Positions 45,483 through 49,319 of a stretch of DNA of 49,319 nucleotides are shown here, in pieces. Location of the stretch: NCBI GenBank assembly GCA_947454425.1, contig CANGJV010000002.1, positions 1 through 49,319 of the forward strand, in the 5' to 3' direction. Position 1 is the stretch's first letter. Each line of letters opens with the position of its first letter. The translations under genes were made by a program, and so were the position numbers. The notes under the pieces were generated by a model that was not told the DNA's origin, ran no database searches, and saw only the letters and a program-made list of their open reading frames with translations. This DNA comes from Candidatus Nanopelagicaceae bacterium. GTDB lineage: Bacteria; Actinomycetota; Actinomycetes; Nanopelagicales; Nanopelagicaceae.

Positions 45483-46273
45483 GTGAAGAATACGATTCAG
45501 CGTTGACTTATTCCTCATATCTTCAAGTTGATGAATTATTAAAGCTTCAGAAGCCACTTTCAGAAGGCCCCGAGCATGATGAAATGCTTTTTATCATCAT
45601 TCATCAAACATATGAACTTTGGTTTAAGCAACTCCTTCACGAATTTCAAGAAGCTGCAACTGCTATGGAGTCCGGTAATTCACATTATGCACTCGCCCTA
45701 TTGGGTCGAATCCGCACCATCATGAAGGTCTGTGTCACACAGGTAGATATTTTGGAGACCATGACTCCACTTCAATTCAACGCCTTTCGTGATTACCTCT
45801 CGACATCGAGCGGCTTTCAATCTGCACAGTTCCGCAAGGTAGAGGCAATATTGGGTCGCCGCGACGAACGTATGGCGGGACACTTACCACCTGAGGTGCA
45901 GGAAGAAATTAAGTTGATTTGTATTGGTAATTCAACCTGGGATTCATTCTTGATTTACGTTTCTCAACGTGGATTTGAAATCCCAGCGGAAGTGTTAAAC
46001 CGTTCTAAGAACATTGCCTACGAGAGCAATGTAAAGGTGCAGGATGCACTGCTTGACCTCCATCGAACAGACGCAGAAGCTGCCATGGTTGCCGAACGCT
46101 TACTTGATATAGATGAAGGAATCCAAGAATGGCGGTATCGCCATGTAAAGATGGTTGAGCGAACAATTGGTGCAAAGATGGGTTCCGGTGGATCAAGCGG
46201 AGTGCAGTATCTGGCGAGCACTCTCTTTAATCCGGTATTTAAGGATCTCTGGGAGATTCGTTCCCGTTTTTAA
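45479..46273 (+). CDS. kynA: Tryptophan 2,3-dioxygenase
   Basis: This haem enzyme opens the indole ring of tryptophan to N-formylkynurenine. The 264-residue protein has YSSYLQVDELLKLQ near the N-terminus, the FIIIHQTYELWFKQLLHEF substrate-histidine helix, and WRYRHVKMVERTIG with the proximal haem histidine. GSGGSSGVQYL is the substrate-binding loop. The length is slightly short of the usual 270-280 but all key parts are present. Its stop overlaps the convergent nitroreductase gene by 4 bp. Confidence 0.95.
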   Translation: MSEEYDSALTYSSYLQVDELLKLQKPLSEGPEHDEMLFIIIHQTYELWFKQLLHEFQEAATAMESGNSHYALALLGRIRTIMKVCVTQVDILETMTPLQFNAFRDYLSTSSGFQSAQFRKVEAILGRRDERMAGHLPPEVQEEIKLICIGNSTWDSFLIYVSQRGFEIPAEVLNRSKNIAYESNVKVQDALLDLHRTDAEAAMVAERLLDIDEGIQEWRYRHVKMVERTIGAKMGSGGSSGVQYLASTLFNPVFKDLWEIRSRF

Positions 46274-46842
46274 AAAGGTAAGCCTTTAAGAACAATCTCG
46301 TGTAAGGCAAGGCGTTCACGCTTTGCAGTTTCACGTTCTAACAATGGTCCAGATAATTTCTCCGGTGCATCTTGCACGCCCACCGCAATGACAACTACGG
46401 CGGTGAGTTCTTCCGGCATTGAAACAGCAACCTTTGCCTTTTCTCGATCAAATCCTGTCATCTGGTGAGCCACAAGGCCGCGATCGTGCGCTTCTATAAC
46501 CAATTGCGCCACAGAGAGTCCACAATCAAATAGATAGTCGCCGTGAGGAGATCCATCTGCTTTCGCTGTTTTAGATGCCACGAGAATCAGCGCTGAGGCG
46601 CTCTTTGACCACATCTGATTGAACTCAACCAATGAAGAGAGGATCTGGTTAAAGACTTCATCGCCGCGCTTGCCAACAAAGAAGCGCCATGGCTGGCCGT
46701 TAAAGGCTGATGGTGCCCATCGAGCAGCCTCTAGTATCGCGGTGAGATCCTCGTTTGAAATCTCTGCCACCTCGTTAAAAGAACGTGGACTACGACGTGT
46801 GGCAATAATTTCATTTACTGGAATTGATGTTTCAGCTCTCAT
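46270..46842 (-). CDS. Nitroreductase-family flavoprotein
   Basis: This 190-residue flavin enzyme has IIATRRSPRSF (FMN phosphate binding), LEAARWAPSAFNGQPWRFFV, and the C-terminal VVVIAVGVQD. It probably uses NAD(P)H to reduce nitro, quinone or flavin substrates; the true one is unknown. I start at ATG 46840-46842 (MRAETSIPVNEI) because TAAAGT ends 7 nt upstream. An earlier ATG at 46878 would overlap the divergent dedA start. No Shine-Dalgarno is present. Confidence 0.9.
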   Translation of the reverse strand: MRAETSIPVNEIIATRRSPRSFNEVAEISNEDLTAILEAARWAPSAFNGQPWRFFVGKRGDEVFNQILSSLVEFNQMWSKSASALILVASKTAKADGSPHGDYLFDCGLSVAQLVIEAHDRGLVAHQMTGFDREKAKVAVSMPEELTAVVVIAVGVQDAPEKLSGPLLERETAKRERLALHEIVLKGLPF

Positions 46843-46876
46843 GGCGCTGACTTTACTAGTCATATATGGTGAGCGC
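46843..46876. promoter_or_regulatory. Compact divergent nitroreductase/dedA promoter region
   Basis: In 34 bp, TAAAGT (minus strand, 46855-46850) ends 7 nt before the nitroreductase ATG, and TATGGT (plus strand, 46865-46870) ends 6 nt before the dedA ATG. Both starts lack a Shine-Dalgarno. Confidence 0.6.
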
Positions 46877-47518
46877 ATGTCGATTTCAGAGTGGATACGT
46901 CACACTGCTGATTATCTCGTTCTACATAATCTTCATATACCCCTCTTCATCCTCTTACTTTTATTTGCTTTCGCAGAGGCAGCAGCGTTTGTGGGTTTCG
47001 TTCTTCCGGGCGAGACAGCTCTCCTAATAGGTGGCGTGCTCGCGCATGAAAAAATTTGGAATGTATGGTTTTTTCTTGGTTGCGCAATAGTGGCAGCAAT
47101 CGCTGGTGATTCAGTTGGATATGAAGTTGGAAAGCACTTCGGTCCACGAATTAAAGAAAATCGTTTTGGTAAATTAATTGGTGAGAAGCGATGGCGTTTA
47201 GCAGAAGCAATTTTTGATCGATATCACGGTGGAGCTATCTTCTTTGGAAGAGCGCAAGCCTTGTTGCGTGCCTTGGTTCCAGCACTTGCTGGGATGCACC
47301 GCGTTCCTTACCGAACATTTCTTAAATGGAATGCAGCGGGAGCTATCGTATTTTCAACTGTAGTTGTCCTACTGGGTTACGAATTTGCAAACTCACTTGC
47401 TGCCCTTGAAAAATATTTGCGCTACTGGGCAATATTCTTCTTAGGTATTGCAATTACGGTGATTTTTATTCTTAAGCGAAAGCTCGAGAAAATGATTGAA
47501 GAGCCAAGGGGAAAGTAG
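46877..47518 (+). CDS. DedA-family membrane protein, second copy
   Basis: This 213-residue protein has five or six hydrophobic segments with the DedA features EAAAFVGFVLPGETALLIGG, AGDSVGYEVGKHFGP and FFGRAQALLRALVPALAGM, then a basic C-terminus. It begins at ATG 46877 (MSISEWIRHTADYL), with TATGGT 6 nt upstream. An earlier in-frame ATG at 46619 runs through the nitroreductase gene antisense and is rejected. The GETALL/RALVPALAG pattern differs from the first DedA copy (GDSILF/RTFVPPIAG), so the two are not recent duplicates. Confidence 0.9.
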   Translation: MSISEWIRHTADYLVLHNLHIPLFILLLLFAFAEAAAFVGFVLPGETALLIGGVLAHEKIWNVWFFLGCAIVAAIAGDSVGYEVGKHFGPRIKENRFGKLIGEKRWRLAEAIFDRYHGGAIFFGRAQALLRALVPALAGMHRVPYRTFLKWNAAGAIVFSTVVVLLGYEFANSLAALEKYLRYWAIFFLGIAITVIFILKRKLEKMIEEPRGK

Positions 47519-47519
47519 A

Positions 47520-48944
47520 TTACTTACTCTTCTTTGTATTAATCACTTCTGTCTTTTGGCCGTAAGCCTTCTCTGCAATTGCCTTCCGGCGTGCAATGTA
47601 TTCATCCGATGCACCAGAGATGAGATGTTCAAAACGCATCTCTCCTTTAATAAGTGGGTGAAGTTCAGCGGCGGTCATTTGAGAGCCCCAAATTGGAGGC
47701 TCTTGCTTTGTACGACTTACAATGATGTGCGGATTGATTGCTCGATAGACAAGTCCTAGTCGACGAAGTCCCGTGTAGGCAATGTGTCGCTTACCGCGAT
47801 TGATGTGGTCTTGTAGTCGTAAACGCTTATATGTAATCCACGATGGGCGCTTGGGTTCTTCCTGAGTTGCAAGTTGATAAAGAATCTTTGCAATTTCTGC
47901 ACCGCCCGAAGTCTTAGGAAGTTCCGTGCACTTTGCAGCAAGCTTTGCGCGAATATCTGGATCCTGCAATTTCTTTACTGCAGCTGTGATGTCGTGCAAA
48001 TTTGCTTGATTGCCTCGGATTGCATATCCAAAATCATGGCACCACTGTGCGCGCGCTTCTTGATCATCCGTACCACGAATATTTGAGATAAAGACTGTCG
48101 GCAGGCAAGCAGGTAGGTTTTCGTGAACGCCGTTATAGCCAGTTGCGGATACACCTGCATCAAAGGCGTGGAGAACTCGTGCCAATGGGAAATGTCGCAC
48201 GACGCGAATATCGAGACCCTCGGGAGCTAACGATTTTCCATTTTTATCGAGCGGTTGCTTAGTAAGAATTACTTGTAGATCTTTCCAACCAAGTAGACCA
48301 GATAAGGCAGCGGTGAGTTTCTCGTTGACATCGCTATCGCCAGTTCCAAGTTGAACCAATACTGCTGGGCGGTTGAGATCTAATCCAAGGACTTTCCGTG
48401 CCTCATCTCGAGAAAGTGCACTCTCTTTTTTGTAGAGAGAAACCGGCGAAGTAAGAGTTGCATCATCGCGTTTCGATGTAGGACCGAAGTCATATGCGCG
48501 ACCGATATCGCCTGGTTCGACAACATAATCCATCATTTTGGATTGCATGCTTAAGACGAAACGTTGTGGCAACTTTTGCCAGAATCCTCGGCGAACCCAC
48601 ACGAGTGCCAATTTGTGGTGAGAGAATTTCGCAGCGATTACGCCTGGATAGGGAACAACGCCATCAAATGTCATGACAGTCGCATCTGTCTCATCGACAA
48701 GTGCCATCAATCGGTCGCGAAGGTACTCGTCCCAATTCTCTCGATTCATCCATCCGCGATCGCGACCTGGGATGTATTCCACTCGGATTCCTAGGTATTC
48801 AGGAATCTCAGCAATGCCACCAGCCATGGAGACAATAATTGGCTCTGCAAACTCTTTCAGCTCAAGCGCGATTGCACTAGCGCGAGCGAGATGGCCCATT
48901 CCTACACCATTACTTGTGGCAAGGATGATTGTCGGCTTTTTCAT
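47520..48944 (-). CDS. MurG/UGT-like glycosyltransferase of GT-B type
   Basis: This 474-residue cytosolic protein starts MKKPTIILATSNGVGMGHLARASAIALELKEF, with the glycine-rich G-x-G-H loop of MurG-like enzymes. The second domain contains LVQLGTGDSDVN, LARVLHAFDAGVSATGYNGVHEN and LPTVFISNI, the nucleotide-sugar binding layout. A basic C-terminal extension of about 100 residues (ITYKRLRLQDHINRGKRHIAY) may touch the membrane. I start at ATG 48942-48944, six codons inside the longest frame, because TAGCCT lies 8 nt upstream. Donor and acceptor are unknown. It is not MurG itself. Confidence 0.78.
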   Translation of the reverse strand: MKKPTIILATSNGVGMGHLARASAIALELKEFAEPIIVSMAGGIAEIPEYLGIRVEYIPGRDRGWMNRENWDEYLRDRLMALVDETDATVMTFDGVVPYPGVIAAKFSHHKLALVWVRRGFWQKLPQRFVLSMQSKMMDYVVEPGDIGRAYDFGPTSKRDDATLTSPVSLYKKESALSRDEARKVLGLDLNRPAVLVQLGTGDSDVNEKLTAALSGLLGWKDLQVILTKQPLDKNGKSLAPEGLDIRVVRHFPLARVLHAFDAGVSATGYNGVHENLPACLPTVFISNIRGTDDQEARAQWCHDFGYAIRGNQANLHDITAAVKKLQDPDIRAKLAAKCTELPKTSGGAEIAKILYQLATQEEPKRPSWITYKRLRLQDHINRGKRHIAYTGLRRLGLVYRAINPHIIVSRTKQEPPIWGSQMTAAELHPLIKGEMRFEHLISGASDEYIARRKAIAEKAYGQKTEVINTKKSK

Positions 48945-48991
48945 AATGCGTAAGGCTACCAATACTTCTCATTATTGAGTTTAATAACCCA

Positions 48992-49319
48992 ATGGCAAAT
49001 GTATCTCACCCTACAAAAGTGCGTCTGATTGAGACGACGGTTGAAATACTGGAGGAAAAATTCTCGAGCGATATTTCGGTAGATGAAATTCTCGAAAAGT
49101 CAGGCATTTCAAAAGGCAGCCTCTACCACCATTTTGAGGATCTCTCTGAATTACTTGAATCCGCTCAAGTTGCCAGATACGCAATCTGGGTTGATCGAAG
49201 TATCGGATTAATTGTTCCGCTTTTATCTGCGGCAAAGACACGTGATGACATAATTAAAGGACTCCGGACAGCAACGGCCTTTACTCAGTCGAATGAATAC
49301 CGAGCCACTAGATTTGATC
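48992..49319 (+). CDS. TetR-family transcriptional regulator (partial, cut by window end)
   Basis: The first 109 residues are visible. The helix-turn-helix is canonical: LIETTVEILEEKFSSDISV, DEILEKSGISKGSLYHHFED with the recognition helix GSLYHHF. The ligand-binding part has begun (LLESAQVARYAIWVDRSIG). The frame stays open to the last base, so the gene continues beyond the window. The ATG at 48992 has no Shine-Dalgarno; TTTAAT ends 6 nt upstream. It is divergent from the glycosyltransferase with 47 bp between starts, so it may control that gene, itself, or both. Confidence 0.92.
   Translation, partial: MANVSHPTKVRLIETTVEILEEKFSSDISVDEILEKSGISKGSLYHHFEDLSELLESAQVARYAIWVDRSIGLIVPLLSAAKTRDDIIKGLRTATAFTQSNEYRATRFD

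Noticed and set aside
46619-46876. N-terminal extension of the second DedA protein
   Set aside because: It is antisense to the nitroreductase gene, is hydrophilic and unlike DedA, and the internal ATG 46877 has a well-placed TATGGT.

Overview
This window looks like a chromosomal segment of a streamlined, moderate-to-low-GC member of the Actinomycetota. The best guess is the freshwater acI / Nanopelagicales type. The gene set is actinobacterial: BldC, DUF3073, DUF5302, a GlxR/Rv3676-type Crp, an Rv3678A-like small protein, PurS-dependent PurL, an actinobacterial SRP RNA next to dnaX and tRNA-Ser, and TadA-Upp. The base composition is far below that of classical high-GC relatives. Coding density is extreme, with ATGA and TAATG overlaps, tail-to-tail overlaps of 4-44 bp, and only one non-coding gap above 300 bp. 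The lineage call is inference from gene content and compactness, not from a tree.

Layout. 1-3.0 kb: tRNA-Phe, then DUF167, DUF5302, a WecA-like sugar-phosphate transferase, bldC, an unknown protein and DUF3073, all on the minus strand. 3.1-16.4 kb: a membrane glycosyltransferase, then a purine block read leftward in the order fba, purA, purD, purB, purC, purS, purQ, purL, a sterol-carrier-like gene, purF, purM. 16.4-16.8 kb: the longest intergenic gap. 16.8-23.1 kb: acs, cvpA, tlpA-like, nth, crp, ridA, an Rv3678A-like gene, yqeY and a metallophosphoesterase. This order matches the crp region of mycobacteria and streptomycetes, but several familiar genes are missing. 23.2-24.1 kb: an unrecognised eight-helix membrane protein ending at a strong bidirectional terminator. 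24.1-28.4 kb: lysC-asd followed without a break by fcl-gmd (GDP-L-fucose). 28.5-31.2 kb: recR, dnaX, SRP RNA, tRNA-Ser. 31.2-34.3 kb: a small accessory zone with a decayed second tRNA-Ser, two paralogous exported four-cysteine proteins, two unknown cytosolic proteins and a proline-iminopeptidase-like hydrolase. 34.3-49.3 kb: a PGPGW membrane protein, an aldehyde dehydrogenase, a KimA-like potassium/amino-acid transporter fused to an OB-fold domain, tadA, upp, malic enzyme, two DedA proteins, a DMT transporter, an ABC-F ATPase, kynureninase and tryptophan 2,3-dioxygenase, a nitroreductase, a MurG-like glycosyltransferase, and the start of a TetR regulator cut by the window edge.

How it works together. 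Most of the window is housekeeping: purine synthesis, acetate activation, aspartate-family amino acids, DNA replication and repair, and salvage. The most striking unlisted signal is regulatory. About sixteen genes have a TANNNT hexamer ending 6-8 nt before the start codon and mostly no Shine-Dalgarno sequence, which is the signature of leaderless transcription. At four divergent gene pairs two such elements are packed into 17-34 bp, in two cases overlapping each other. The most interesting gene-level observations are the transporter/OB-fold fusion, the tRNA-Ser remnant with its four-cysteine protein family, and the kynureninase/tryptophan-dioxygenase pair that lacks a formamidase.
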